Part shown: positions 44,437 to 53,310 of the stretch, piece by piece
Layout of the letters: each line of letters begins with the position of its first letter
Numbering within the stretch: position 1 is the first letter of the stretch
Notes under the pieces: model-generated
The model's database searches: none
The model's input: the letters and a program-made list of their open reading frames with translations, nothing else
What the model was told of the DNA's origin: nothing
Source: Enhygromyxa salina
GTDB lineage: Bacteria > Myxococcota_A > Polyangia > Nannocystales > Nannocystaceae
Reading direction: 5' to 3'
DNA length: 64,000 nt
Assembly: GCF_000737335.2 (NCBI RefSeq)
Contig: NZ_JMCC02000008.1
Span: 57,965-121,964 of the forward strand
Made by a program: the position numbers and the translations under genes

Positions 44437-45510
44437 TTGATTAAGCGCCTCGAGATCGAGAACTACGGCTGCATTCGCCACGTCGAGGTCAAGCCGACGC
44501 CGCTGCACGCCTTTGTTGGGCCCAGCGACGTTGGCAAGTCGACGGTGCTCAAGGCCATCGACACCTTGTCGCGGTTCATGCGAGTGGAAGATCACCGCGA
44601 CGAAGCGCCGCCGCTGATCCCACTCAAGGCTCGCAACACGATCACGCTGACCGTGGAGTTTGCCGGCAGCCTGGGCTTCAACGTTGGGTTTGCCCCGCGC
44701 TCGCAGACCCTCGAGACCTACGTGCGCGAGTCGATGCAAGGTGAGTGGCTGGGCTATCGCCACGTCACGCCCGACTTTCGCTGGGCGTCCGACGAGCCGC
44801 CGGCCGCGATCGACTTCGCCAACCAGATCCGCGAGCAGCTGCGCTGCCGCTTCGTGCACTTGCAAAACGCCGCGCTGCATCGCGACAGCCCGCTGATCAC
44901 CGAGTACATGCCCGTCATGCTCGAGGAAGAGGGCCACGGGCTGGCGGGGGTCTACGATCGGATCATGGCGCGCGGTGACGATGCCTTTGATGTGATCACC
45001 CAGCGGATCCGCAGCCTGTTCCCTTGGGTCGGTGGCATCGAGGTCACGACCGTCTCACAGGTCACCAAGAACCTGTTCGTGCGCAGCCTCGACGGCCAGC
45101 GGATCCCCGCCAAGCACGTGGGGGTTGGGCTGCTGCGCATGCTCGCGTGGGAGTCGCTGCGCTACTCGGAGCGGCCGCGGGTGCTGTTGGTCGAGGAGCC
45201 CGAGGCCGGGCTCAGTCCCGCGCTGATCAGCTTGGTCATGCAGATCCTGCGTGAGCTGACGGTCGACCCCGAGCAGCCCGTGCAGGTGTTGATCTCCACG
45301 CGCAGCCCCTTGGTGGTCGCGGAGCTCAGCCCGCACGAAGTCACGCTGGTGACCCGCTCTGCCAGCGAAGGGACCCGAGTGTCAGCGCTGGCGGACCACC
45401 CGGACTACCTGGCCGCGGCCCAGCGCCTGCCCCGGGGCTTGCGCGGGCTGGATCTCGCCGATGGGGTCATGAACGCGCCCAGCCACAAGACCGTACGCAC
45501 AAGGGTCTAG
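44437..45510 (+). CDS. AAA-type ATPase of the RecF/OLD-like class, stand-alone
   Basis: 357 residues. The TTG start at 44437 is supported by a GGGAG ribosome site 8-9 nt upstream and by alignment with the usual 'IKRLEIENYGCI' beginning. Walker A 'FVGPSDVGKSTVLKAID' near residue 30, Walker B 'VLLVEEPEAGLSP' near 250, and 'VLISTRSPLVV' behind it. There is no TOPRIM or nuclease domain, and the Q-loop region is helical. Such ATPases act in DNA repair, phage defence or toxin-type systems. The only partners nearby are a long RNA hairpin immediately after the gene and a TerB-like protein. Confidence 0.85.
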   Translation: MIKRLEIENYGCIRHVEVKPTPLHAFVGPSDVGKSTVLKAIDTLSRFMRVEDHRDEAPPLIPLKARNTITLTVEFAGSLGFNVGFAPRSQTLETYVRESMQGEWLGYRHVTPDFRWASDEPPAAIDFANQIREQLRCRFVHLQNAALHRDSPLITEYMPVMLEEEGHGLAGVYDRIMARGDDAFDVITQRIRSLFPWVGGIEVTTVSQVTKNLFVRSLDGQRIPAKHVGVGLLRMLAWESLRYSERPRVLLVEEPEAGLSPALISLVMQILRELTVDPEQPVQVLISTRSPLVVAELSPHEVTLVTRSASEGTRVSALADHPDYLAAAQRLPRGLRGLDLADGVMNAPSHKTVRTRV

Positions 45511-45678
45511 AGCGCCGATCAGTTTGGAGTCGCGGCGTCAGGTGCGTCTGGGGCCGTTCCTGCCTAGGAGGGAGGCCGAAGCTGTATCCGGCATACTGCG
45601 AGCGCCGACCGACAACGGCAGGGGCGGTCCCAGATGTGCCTGGCGTCGTGAATTCAAACTGATTGGCGCTCTAGACCC
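45503..45678 (+). ncRNA. Long RNA hairpin: 62-nt arms, 52-nt loop
   Basis: Positions 45503-45564 and 45617-45678 are reverse-complementary at 50 of 62 positions. Eleven of the 12 differences are transitions that become G-U wobbles in plus-strand RNA; the only true mismatch is at 45529. The left arm includes the stop codon of the AAA ATPase. The structure could be a processed RNA, an elaborate terminator, or a decayed palindromic MITE. Pairing is kept only for the plus-strand transcript. Confidence 0.6.
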
Positions 45679-45753
45679 CAGAGGGGCCCAAGAACCGGTG
45701 GTTCCGGCGAACTCTGCTGCACGGGCGGGTTGGTTTTCGGGTAGGGTCCGTTC

Positions 45754-46077
45754 ATGCCTGCTTCGCTCCCCCGCGAGGATCGCCTGCGCCTCATGAAGTT
45801 CGTTTGCTCGTTCGCCTGGGCTGACCTCGAGGTCCAGGACGAGGAGCGCGACTTTGTTGGCTCGATGATCGAGACCCTCAACCTTCAGGACGATCGCAAA
45901 CAGATCGAAGGCTGGCTGAAGCATCCGCCACCACCCGAAGAGGTCGACCCCACCGACGTGCCGCGCGAGCATCGTGAGCTGTTCCTCGACGCGGTGCGGC
46001 GGCTGGTCGCGGCGGATGATCGGATCGATCCGCAAGAGGCAGAGACGCTGGCGCTGTTCGAACAGCTGCTGGTTTAG
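45754..46077 (+). CDS. TerB-like protein
   Basis: 107 residues, all helical. 'LPREDRLRLMKFVCSFAWAD' and 'LVAADDRIDPQEAETLALFE' match the two acidic helix-loop parts of the TerB/DjlA-N fold, with paired acidic residues that may hold a metal. The family is linked to tellurite resistance and stress clusters, but stand-alone copies have no fixed role. It lies 244 nt past the ATPase, just beyond the hairpin. Confidence 0.75.
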   Translation: MPASLPREDRLRLMKFVCSFAWADLEVQDEERDFVGSMIETLNLQDDRKQIEGWLKHPPPPEEVDPTDVPREHRELFLDAVRRLVAADDRIDPQEAETLALFEQLLV

Positions 46078-46161
46078 CTTTGACCCCCCCGGAGGGTTTC
46101 GCACTTCGGGTCACTCGCTTCGCTCGCTCCCGTTGGCAATTTGTTGGCGGGGGTGTGATTG

Positions 46162-46178
46162 GCCCCCTAGAAGGGGGC
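46162..46178 (+). terminator. 7-bp GC hairpin after the TerB-like gene
   Basis: Gccccct-aga-agggggc, 84 nt past the TerB stop and before the 33-bp repeat array. Confidence 0.4.
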
Positions 46179-46203
46179 TCTCGTCTGGGCGCTAACGGCC
46201 GGC

Positions 46204-46436
46204 GGGGCGGCGCTCCATCTGTTTCTTGCCGCTATTGGGGCGGCGCTCCACTGGGTTCTTGCTGCCATTGGGGCGGCGTTCCACTGGGTTCTTGCTGCCA
46301 TTGGGGCGGCGCTCCACTGGGTTCTTGCCGCCTGCGGGGCAGCAGCCTCGTGTGGCCCCAACGGAGGCGCCCCCCCGCGGCGGCAAGAAACAAATGGAGT
46401 GCCGCCCCGCTGGCGGCAAGAAACAAACGGAGGAGG
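46204..46436. repeat. 33-bp tandem repeat array with inverted copies
   Basis: Four head-to-tail units of exactly 33 bp (46204-46236, 46237-46269, 46270-46302, 46303-46335) begin ggggcggcg(c/t)tcca and end cttgc(c/t)gc. Two more copies lie in inverted orientation at about 46378-46409 and 46410-46436. The array fills the 363-nt convergent gap between the TerB-like and DUF5685-type genes. Open frames through it give only 11-residue repeats. Confidence 0.9.
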
Positions 46437-46440
46437 CTGG

Positions 46441-48081
46441 CTAGCAGTTGCAGCCGCCGCCTCCTCCTCCGCATCCACCACCTCCGCAGCCGTTGCCGCA
46501 GTTGCCACAGCCGCTGCACCCGTTGCCGCAGCCGTTGCATGCGTTTCCGCAGCCGTTGCAGCCGTTGCAGCCGTTGCAGGCATTGCCGCAGCCGTTGCAG
46601 GCGCCGCCGCAGTCGGAGCATGCGTTGCCGCAGCCGTTGCAGCCTTCGCAGCCCTCATTGCACTGGCCGCAGCCGGATCCCAAGCTCGAGCAGGCTCCGC
46701 CGCAGTCTTGGCCGCATCCGCTGCAGAACCCCGTGCAGCCGTTGAAGCAGCCGCCGCAGGCTCCCAGGGAGTCGCCGCAGCCGGAGCATGCGTCGCCGAT
46801 ACCGCCGCAGAGCGCTTGGATCAGCTCGCCCAAGCAGTTGCAGCCGAGGCCGCCGCCTTCTCCCGTTGGCTCGAGGCCGGTGGTGGCGTCGGGGAGATCG
46901 GGGGGGATGTCGAGGGGCTCGCCAGTCTCGGTGCCGCCGGTCTCGGTGCCGCCCGTGTCTGTGCCGCCCGTGTCTGTGCCGTCCGTCTCTGTTCCGTCGG
47001 TGTCGGTGCTGCCGGTGGTCGCGGCTTGGACCAGGCGTGACCACGTCGTGGTGAAGGTGGCGATCACGAGGGCGGCGATCGCTTGGGCGAAGCGGGCGAC
47101 GGCGTGGGTCTGAATCGGGCGGGGTCGCTGGCCCGAGGTGGCCAGCAACTGCTGGGCGCTGGCGGCTGCGAGCTGGGCTCGCGCGCCGAGCTGGGTGACC
47201 AGGATGTTGACGAGCACGGGGCGGTGGCGGACCAGCGGCAGGGCGTTGAGGGCCGCGGTCACGTTGGCGCGGGCGCGCTCGAGCGCTCGGGTGGCGTCGC
47301 GGATCCGGGCGCGGTCGGGCTGCGGGCGGCCGCGGTAGTCGTGGACCAAGCAGGGGTTGAAGTCGCCGGCGCGCTGGTCTTGTTGGAGATCCTCGAGGGC
47401 GTCGATCAGGTAGATCAGGGTGCCGACGCCGCGACCGAGCTTGGCCAGCAGCGCCCGCGGGTCGAGATCGCAGCGGACCAGCGCGGCGCTGCTGGCCGCT
47501 TGGCCGCTGGAGCCGGTCACGGAGCTGGTCACGGATCCGGGCAGCGCGACGATGCGCTCGAACACCAGCTCGAGCGCGGCTGCGGTCGGCTCGGCGGCCT
47601 GCTCGGGATCGGTCACGCCGATCCGCTCGGTCGCGGCCTGGCGGTGCTCGACGCCGATCAGGTCGGCGAGATCGGAGCCGAGCGCAGCCAGGGTCTCGCG
47701 CGCGCGGGTGGCTGGCCTGTCCAGCAGCGGGCGGGCGATCCGGGCGAAGCTGCGGCCATCGATCGCTCGATCCGCCAGCCACTGATCCGCGAGCAACAGC
47801 TGGATCGCGGCCGCGTAGCGCATCGCGACCGAGTCGGGGCTCACGGTTGGCCGGTGCACGACCGGCAGCATCGGACAGCGGGTCCGATCGGGGGCCGCCT
47901 CGACCTGCTGCAGGCCGTCGACGAGCAACCCGAGAAACACGGCGTCGTGGCTGAGCAGCGCGCGGTAGCCCAAGCCAAACTGGTCGCCGATGCTCTGGCA
48001 GGTCCCGCAGTAAAAGTGCTGCCAGTCGCTGCGTCCAGCGCAGTTCAACGCGGCGCGGCTGGGCCTCAGCGTCCCGAACAT
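46441..48081 (-). CDS. DUF5685-type protein with a 34-Cys Gly/Asn/Cys tail
   Basis: 546 residues from the ATG at 48081, overlapping the upstream gene by 16 nt. The N-terminal 'MFGTLRP', 'HFYCGTCQSIGDQFG' and the CPML site near residue 67 match DUF5685. 'YLIDALEDLQQDQRAGDFNP' near 220 is its acidic signature and resembles an Asp-rich motif of isoprenoid-synthase folds. A Thr/Asp/Gly/Glu linker (about 350-405) leads to a tail (about 411-546) with 34 Cys in 136 residues, built of GNAC/NGC/SGC units. The tail could bind metal or be a disulfide- or modification-rich peptide. The codon pattern suggests repeat expansion. Confidence 0.8.
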   Translation of the reverse strand: MFGTLRPSRAALNCAGRSDWQHFYCGTCQSIGDQFGLGYRALLSHDAVFLGLLVDGLQQVEAAPDRTRCPMLPVVHRPTVSPDSVAMRYAAAIQLLLADQWLADRAIDGRSFARIARPLLDRPATRARETLAALGSDLADLIGVEHRQAATERIGVTDPEQAAEPTAAALELVFERIVALPGSVTSSVTGSSGQAASSAALVRCDLDPRALLAKLGRGVGTLIYLIDALEDLQQDQRAGDFNPCLVHDYRGRPQPDRARIRDATRALERARANVTAALNALPLVRHRPVLVNILVTQLGARAQLAAASAQQLLATSGQRPRPIQTHAVARFAQAIAALVIATFTTTWSRLVQAATTGSTDTDGTETDGTDTGGTDTGGTETGGTETGEPLDIPPDLPDATTGLEPTGEGGGLGCNCLGELIQALCGGIGDACSGCGDSLGACGGCFNGCTGFCSGCGQDCGGACSSLGSGCGQCNEGCEGCNGCGNACSDCGGACNGCGNACNGCNGCNGCGNACNGCGNGCSGCGNCGNGCGGGGCGGGGGGCNC

Positions 48082-49214
48082 GCCGCGATCTCCGGTTGTT
48101 TGGTGTCCTGGTCCGCCAAGGTCATCGCCCGTTGCCAGCGCGCCCAGCCGCCAGCCCAGCCGCGACCCAGCTCGCGGCCCAGGCGGTCGGGAAACAACGC
48201 GTCGAGCTGCGCCTCGTCGAGCTCGCGCGGACACGCGGGGTGCATCAGCCAGCGCCACGCCAGGAACCCGTGGATCCAGCGCAACCAAGTCGGGACCATG
48301 CCCAGCTGTGCGAGCGCGTCCGTGAGGCCGTCGAGCTCGCCCGCGCCGGGCAGCATGGCCAGATCGATCCCGGCCGCGCACACGCCCCGGTACAGCGGGC
48401 CAAGCTCGGCGTCCACGAGCGCGCCTCGCCACAGCCTGGGCTCGACGCTCGCCAGCCGCACGCCAGGCCGACTAGCGACCAGGCCGTCGGCGGTGTCTTT
48501 GTGGAGATCCGCGAGCGCGTCGGCGCTCTGAATGTGCAGGCCCCAACGATAGAACGCAGCAGCCTCGCGGGCATTGACGGGGCGCGCCGCGTCTTCGGGG
48601 AGGCCGCCGATCATCGTGACCATGAGCAGCCACGCGCCGCTGATGTCGGCGGTCACGGCCTCGATCGCGGCCGGGTCGACCCGGGTTGGATCGCTAGACA
48701 GCAAGCGAACGGCGCGAACCTGGACCTCCCAGCCGAGCGCGATCGTGTCGAGCAGGTGATCGAGGCGCTCGCGCGAGCACGCCAGCGCGCGCAGGCGTTG
48801 GCCGAGCGCGGCCGCGAGCGCACAGCGGGGCTCGGCGGTGGCCGGCGCCGCGGCTCGCAGGGAGGCCAGCGTGGGCGCCAAGTAGGCCCGGGTCCGGCGG
48901 TCGAGCGCGATCGGATCGCGGTCGCGCGCCAGCGGTCCGCCGTGAAACTCGAGCGCGTCGATCACTTGGTCGTCGATCTTCGTGAGCAGCGAGAGCATCG
49001 CCGCGGCCTCGCCGACGGCCTCGGCGTGCAGCTGGCCGCCGAGCGCGGCGTAACAAGCACGCGCGAGGCAGGCGAGGCCGGCACACAGCATGCGGCTGCG
49101 GGGGCTGACGCTGGCGTCTGGATCGGCGGCGGCGATCAGGCCTGCGATCGGCCGCAGGTGATGCGCCGCGGTGAGCAGCAGCGCACGATCGAGTTGCGTC
49201 GCAGGGGAGCCCAT
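48066..49214 (-). CDS. All-helical protein, isoprenoid-synthase-like, coupled to the DUF5685-type gene
   Basis: 382 residues from the ATG at 49214. Mostly helical, no signal peptide. Two acidic stretches, 'LLTKIDDQVIDALEFHGG' near residue 85 and 'ALADLHKDTADGLV' near 238, are spaced like the two metal-binding Asp motifs of squalene/phytoene-synthase folds. Neither is a textbook DDxxD, so catalysis is uncertain. Its stop lies inside the start of the DUF5685-type gene, implying the two products are made together. No close family was recognised. Confidence 0.65.
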   Translation of the reverse strand: MGSPATQLDRALLLTAAHHLRPIAGLIAAADPDASVSPRSRMLCAGLACLARACYAALGGQLHAEAVGEAAAMLSLLTKIDDQVIDALEFHGGPLARDRDPIALDRRTRAYLAPTLASLRAAAPATAEPRCALAAALGQRLRALACSRERLDHLLDTIALGWEVQVRAVRLLSSDPTRVDPAAIEAVTADISGAWLLMVTMIGGLPEDAARPVNAREAAAFYRWGLHIQSADALADLHKDTADGLVASRPGVRLASVEPRLWRGALVDAELGPLYRGVCAAGIDLAMLPGAGELDGLTDALAQLGMVPTWLRWIHGFLAWRWLMHPACPRELDEAQLDALFPDRLGRELGRGWAGGWARWQRAMTLADQDTKQPEIAACSGR

Positions 49215-49282
49215 GCGCCAAGCATATCGCGGCCCCACGCGGGAGCGTCGGGGCGCGCTCGGCCAGCCAGCCAAGCTGTCCG

Positions 49283-51268
49283 TCAGCGCGGGACAGGCAG
49301 CGCCCGCACGGCTTCGAGCTCGGGCAGCGTCGACGCCCCAGCGTAGGCGCTGTCGAAGATCAACAGCTCGCCATCTGGCCCAGCAAAGCGCGGCCGCAGA
49401 TCACCGCGATCGTTGTCCGTCATCCGCACCACCGGCGCCGGCGTGTTCAGACCCAGCGCGAGCAACATGATCTCGAAGTGGGCGAGGGGTTTGTCGGGGT
49501 TGACCTCACCGACCGGCGCCGACCAGGCCGCGTGGCTACCCGTTGGCGAGATCGCTAGCTCATGGACCTTGCGGGGGAGCTCGCCCGCTACCACCTGGGC
49601 CTGGACCGTGCTCGCGTCGATCTGGGTCGCGGCGGCGAGATCGTAGCTGTCGGTCAGCGCGTCTTGCCACGACGGGTCATTGGCCGTGACCGTGAGCCTG
49701 ACCAGGCGCGCGGCCTCGGGGGTGTCGACCACCGCGATCGCGGACAGCTGCGGGTTGGTCGACGGCAGCGCAAATACCTCGCGGATCGCCAGCGACGAAG
49801 CGTCTGCGCTTGGGAGCAAGCGCCCAACTGGCACGACCAGGGTCTGCAGCTCGTTGTCTTGGTTGGGGGCAGGGATCCGCACGAACACCAAGGCGTCGCC
49901 GTTGGGCGGGAGCGCGGCGAGATCGCCAGGCGAGGCCGGGTCGCTGTCGAGCGTGGGGCCGCCCTCGCGCGCGGCCGCGGCCGCCAAGCGCTGGGATCGG
50001 GCCCCGGCTGCGTCTGCGTAATTGAGCGAAGCGGGCACGACCACGATCTCGTCGTTGGCCCAGCGCAGCTCGTGCTCGCGCAGCTCGACGCCGTCGATGC
50101 GGACCTGCCGATACGCCCGCATTTTTGCGTCGGCCCACATCAGGTGGCCATCCAAGGCTTGGGCCGTGCGGCCGCTCGCGCGCGGGACCCCAAGCTCGCC
50201 GCGCCCGAGCCGACGGATCTGATCGCGCTTCTCGAACCCGCACGCGGGCCCAGACAGCACCCACAGATCTGCGACCCAGCGATCGGTGGGGATCAACAGG
50301 GCGTCGCCGGCTGGCGCGACGGCCATGCCCGCCGGGATCGTGACGGTGTCGGGCAGCCCGGTGCAGGCGAGGCGCTGGTCGAGCGCGTCAACGGCCACGA
50401 CCGCGAGCGCGGCGTCGAAGCTGGGCGAGAGCTCGGCGCTCTCCCACGCGCTCTCGCGGCCGGTCTTGCTGCGCCAGCCCCCGCGGCCGCTTGCGAGCAA
50501 CACCGCGCCATTGGCCAGCGGCCAGCCACGCAGCTGCTCGTAGGCGCCAGCGATCTCGCGCGGCGGTTGCTCGCCCTTTTCTGCCTCGGCGAGCTCGGTC
50601 CACGCGGCGACCTGCCGCCGCATGGTCTCTAGAGCCTTCTCGTACTCGACCACGTCCTCGACCGTTCCGGCGGATCCGAACCGGATCATGAGATCGTTGT
50701 CGGCCTGAAGGTCACGGGCCTTGGCGATCTCGGGCTGGCCAAACAGCGCGAGCAGCAGCCCGACTTGTTCGCCGGCCGGCTTGTCGTAGTTGACCTCCGG
50801 GACCACGCCGCCATAGCTGACGGTGTTGCCAAGATCGCCAACGGCGACCACAGCGAAGGTCGTGCCCAGCGGGATTGGCCCGGCGTCGGGGTTGACGCTG
50901 GCAAGGTCATACTGCTCGCCATGGGCCATGTTGAGCGCGAGGTAGCCGATCCCGTGTTGATCGGCGTACTCCACCATCGCCTCTAGATCGTTCAGGCTCG
51001 CGTCAAATTTCTGGCCCTGGCCGATCGCCTCGCCGACGCTGAGGTGATTGACGTCAAAGCCCTCGCGCTCGAGAAACCCCGCGAGCTCGGGCGTTGGCCC
51101 CACGATCAGCACCCGCGCCGGATCCTCGGCCTCGCCCTTGCCGCGGCCAAACATGAACCACGCCGCGCTCGCAACCCCGACGACGGCCACGACCGCGCCC
51201 ACGCTCACGAGCGGCGAGGTCTTGGTCCGAGCGACGAGCGAGTCCGCGGGATCGATCACGGCAGCCAT
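49283..51268 (-). CDS. Membrane-anchored large protein, predicted beta-propeller (paralogue 1)
   Basis: 661 residues. One N-terminal membrane helix (about 20-41) and an external remainder. A Rossmann-like segment ('RVLIVGPTPELAGFLEREGF', 'ADQHGIGYLALNMAHGE') precedes a beta-rich half with propeller-like blades ('AISPTGSHAAWSAPV', 'PRFAGPDGELLIFDSA') of TolB/WD40 type. It shares order and many short motifs with the next upstream gene, so the two are old tandem paralogues. No enzyme motif was found. Confidence 0.75.
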   Translation of the reverse strand: MAAVIDPADSLVARTKTSPLVSVGAVVAVVGVASAAWFMFGRGKGEAEDPARVLIVGPTPELAGFLEREGFDVNHLSVGEAIGQGQKFDASLNDLEAMVEYADQHGIGYLALNMAHGEQYDLASVNPDAGPIPLGTTFAVVAVGDLGNTVSYGGVVPEVNYDKPAGEQVGLLLALFGQPEIAKARDLQADNDLMIRFGSAGTVEDVVEYEKALETMRRQVAAWTELAEAEKGEQPPREIAGAYEQLRGWPLANGAVLLASGRGGWRSKTGRESAWESAELSPSFDAALAVVAVDALDQRLACTGLPDTVTIPAGMAVAPAGDALLIPTDRWVADLWVLSGPACGFEKRDQIRRLGRGELGVPRASGRTAQALDGHLMWADAKMRAYRQVRIDGVELREHELRWANDEIVVVPASLNYADAAGARSQRLAAAAAREGGPTLDSDPASPGDLAALPPNGDALVFVRIPAPNQDNELQTLVVPVGRLLPSADASSLAIREVFALPSTNPQLSAIAVVDTPEAARLVRLTVTANDPSWQDALTDSYDLAAATQIDASTVQAQVVAGELPRKVHELAISPTGSHAAWSAPVGEVNPDKPLAHFEIMLLALGLNTPAPVVRMTDNDRGDLRPRFAGPDGELLIFDSAYAGASTLPELEAVRALPVPR

Positions 51269-51303
51269 GCGCTGCCCATGGTGGCACGCACGCCCTCGAA
51301 AAC

Positions 51304-53226
51304 CTACCGGTTCGTGCTGGCTGGCGGCGCGGTACTCGGAACCACGAACGCGCGAGCGATCGACACCGAGCCCAGCTCGTCGAGGGGCACCGACACCTCG
51401 CTCAGGACGATCCGACCATCCGCGCTGATCCGAGGCGTCGCGTCATTCAAGGGGTCGTCGTCGATGCGTCGAGGCTCGAGGGGCGCGCCGTGTAGGTCGG
51501 CGCTCAGCAACCGGGTCTCACCGTCGGCCTCGGCGGCGATCCAGACCGCCCGGCTGCCGTCCGCCGCGATCGCCATCGCCACGTAGGGTCCGATCGGGCC
51601 AAGGGTCTCGACGCTGAACGCGGGCTGGCCTGACTGAGCCCGGCCGGCGGACCCGTTCGCCAGCTCGACCAGCGGCGCGCTGCTGCGCAGCCGGTGCAGA
51701 CACGGTTGGTCGCGCGCGGAGGCCTCGGATTCACAGCGCTCGGTCAGCAACAGCAGCTCGTGCGCGCCTGCGGGGCGGAGATCGAGGAGCGCGGCGGCCC
51801 CCGAGTCGGGATCGAGCGCGGGAAACAGCTCGTTCGCGCCAAGCTCCAGCCGCGGGAAGTGGCCCTCGTCCCCCTGCGTTCGCGGGTCAGTGTTCAGCAA
51901 GGTCACGATCTGCTCGAATCCCTGCTCGAGTCCCTGCTCGGGCCCCCCGATCGGCCGGGCGGCGACCATCGCCAGCAGCGTGTCATCGACCCACCACGGA
52001 CCCGAGAACGCGGCGATCTGATCGACGCGCTCGCGCGGTTGCGAGCCTGGCTCGAACCAGTGCAGCCAATCATCGCCGTCGTGCCACGCCATCCGCCGCG
52101 CGGTGTTGGGTCGGCCGATCGCCCGCTCCCTGGCGGGCAAGGTCGCGCGAGCCTGGGCCAGGCAGTGGCCCTCGAGCGCGGCCTGCTCGTCAAACACGAA
52201 CAGCTGCGTGGGGCTGCTTGGCGTCTCGCGCAGGACCAGCGAGGCGCCGTCTGGCGCGACCGAGATCTCGCTGCTGTCGGCGCTGAGCGAGCCGGGCAGG
52301 CCCACACAGCGCGAGCGTGTGCGCGACGGGTCGGGCTGGTCATCAGTCAGCGCCGCGAACGGCACGAACCACAGCGAGACCGAGTCTGCGAGCACCAGGG
52401 AGGCGCGCCGGGACTCGCCGACGCGCGGCCGCGCGGCGCGGGCTTCAACCAGGACACCGCCGCGGATCGGCGCGGCCCGGACCTGCTCCCACGCGCCCGC
52501 GAGGCTGCCCGGGACCACGCCCGGTGCAGGCCACAGCTGCGGCAGCTCGCGCCAGCGTAGTTGGTCCTCCATGTACGCCCGGCGGCGCTCGAGCAAGCCG
52601 CGGTTGGTCAACACTTGGCGCGCCTGCAGCTGCGCGCCGTGGCCCTCGGTCTGCCACAGCGCCTGCAAGTCGGGGTGCTCGTAGAGCGCCAGGCGCAGGC
52701 TCTCGATCTGCGCGCCCGAGCCTTCGTAGTCGAGCTCCGCGATCTCGGCGAAGCGCATGCGCGGACCCTGTGGGGCGAGGTCGCCCACGCTGAACACGGC
52801 GAAGTGGACTCCGGCTGGGGGCAGCGCGTCGATCCCCGGATCGTCGAGATCCAGCGCCCAGGCTTCGTCGCCAGGATCGAGGTCACCGAGCGGGAGCGCG
52901 ATGAAGCCGTAGCCCTGCTGGTCGGCGTAGGTGATCGCCGCGAGATAGGCGGGCGTGTCTTCATCGAGGAGGTCGCGACCGAGCGCGATCGCGTTGGCCC
53001 GGCCGATCCGCGTGACCGAGAACCCGTCGACCTCCTCGAGCGCCGCCGCGGTCGCGACCGAGGCGTCGACGAGCATCAAACGCAGCGCGCTGTCAGACTC
53101 GCCGCGGCCGCGGTGGGGGCCAAAGCGATCTCGGGCTGCGAGCGCGAGCGCGACCACTAGCAGCAATCCGAATATCACGTAGTTGCGGGTTGCGGGTGTC
53201 AGTCGTTCGTCCACCGCTCCGGCCAT
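51304..53226 (-). CDS. Membrane-anchored large protein, predicted beta-propeller (paralogue 2)
   Basis: 640 residues from the ATG at 53226. The helix at about 15-35 is followed by 'RLMLVDASVATAAALEEVDG' and 'ITYADQQGYGFIALPLGD', which align with the same places in paralogue 1. The C-terminal half is beta-rich with 'ISVAPDGASLVLRE' and 'PRISADGRIVLSEV' blades. It starts 36 nt upstream of paralogue 1 and both probably share a transcript. The function is unknown; a surface sensor or scaffold is a guess. Confidence 0.75.
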   Translation of the reverse strand: MAGAVDERLTPATRNYVIFGLLLVVALALAARDRFGPHRGRGESDSALRLMLVDASVATAAALEEVDGFSVTRIGRANAIALGRDLLDEDTPAYLAAITYADQQGYGFIALPLGDLDPGDEAWALDLDDPGIDALPPAGVHFAVFSVGDLAPQGPRMRFAEIAELDYEGSGAQIESLRLALYEHPDLQALWQTEGHGAQLQARQVLTNRGLLERRRAYMEDQLRWRELPQLWPAPGVVPGSLAGAWEQVRAAPIRGGVLVEARAARPRVGESRRASLVLADSVSLWFVPFAALTDDQPDPSRTRSRCVGLPGSLSADSSEISVAPDGASLVLRETPSSPTQLFVFDEQAALEGHCLAQARATLPARERAIGRPNTARRMAWHDGDDWLHWFEPGSQPRERVDQIAAFSGPWWVDDTLLAMVAARPIGGPEQGLEQGFEQIVTLLNTDPRTQGDEGHFPRLELGANELFPALDPDSGAAALLDLRPAGAHELLLLTERCESEASARDQPCLHRLRSSAPLVELANGSAGRAQSGQPAFSVETLGPIGPYVAMAIAADGSRAVWIAAEADGETRLLSADLHGAPLEPRRIDDDPLNDATPRISADGRIVLSEVSVPLDELGSVSIARAFVVPSTAPPASTNR

Positions 53227-53310
53227 CGTTGGCACTTGTACCACTGCGGTGGTTGCAGCTCAGGGCTGTGCGTACGACCGCGTGTGGGGGGATGCTTGCC
53301 AGCGCTCCAC

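Noticed and set aside
46192..46658. Minus- and plus-strand frames through the 33-bp repeats as a repeat peptide
   Set aside because: All frames are open because the period is divisible by three; no start with ribosome site and overlap with the Cys-tail coding region argue against a gene.
53277..53295. Possible further degenerate CRISPR-like repeat before the array
   Set aside because: Ccgcgtgtggggggatgc resembles the inverted repeat only in its core; too short and altered to count.
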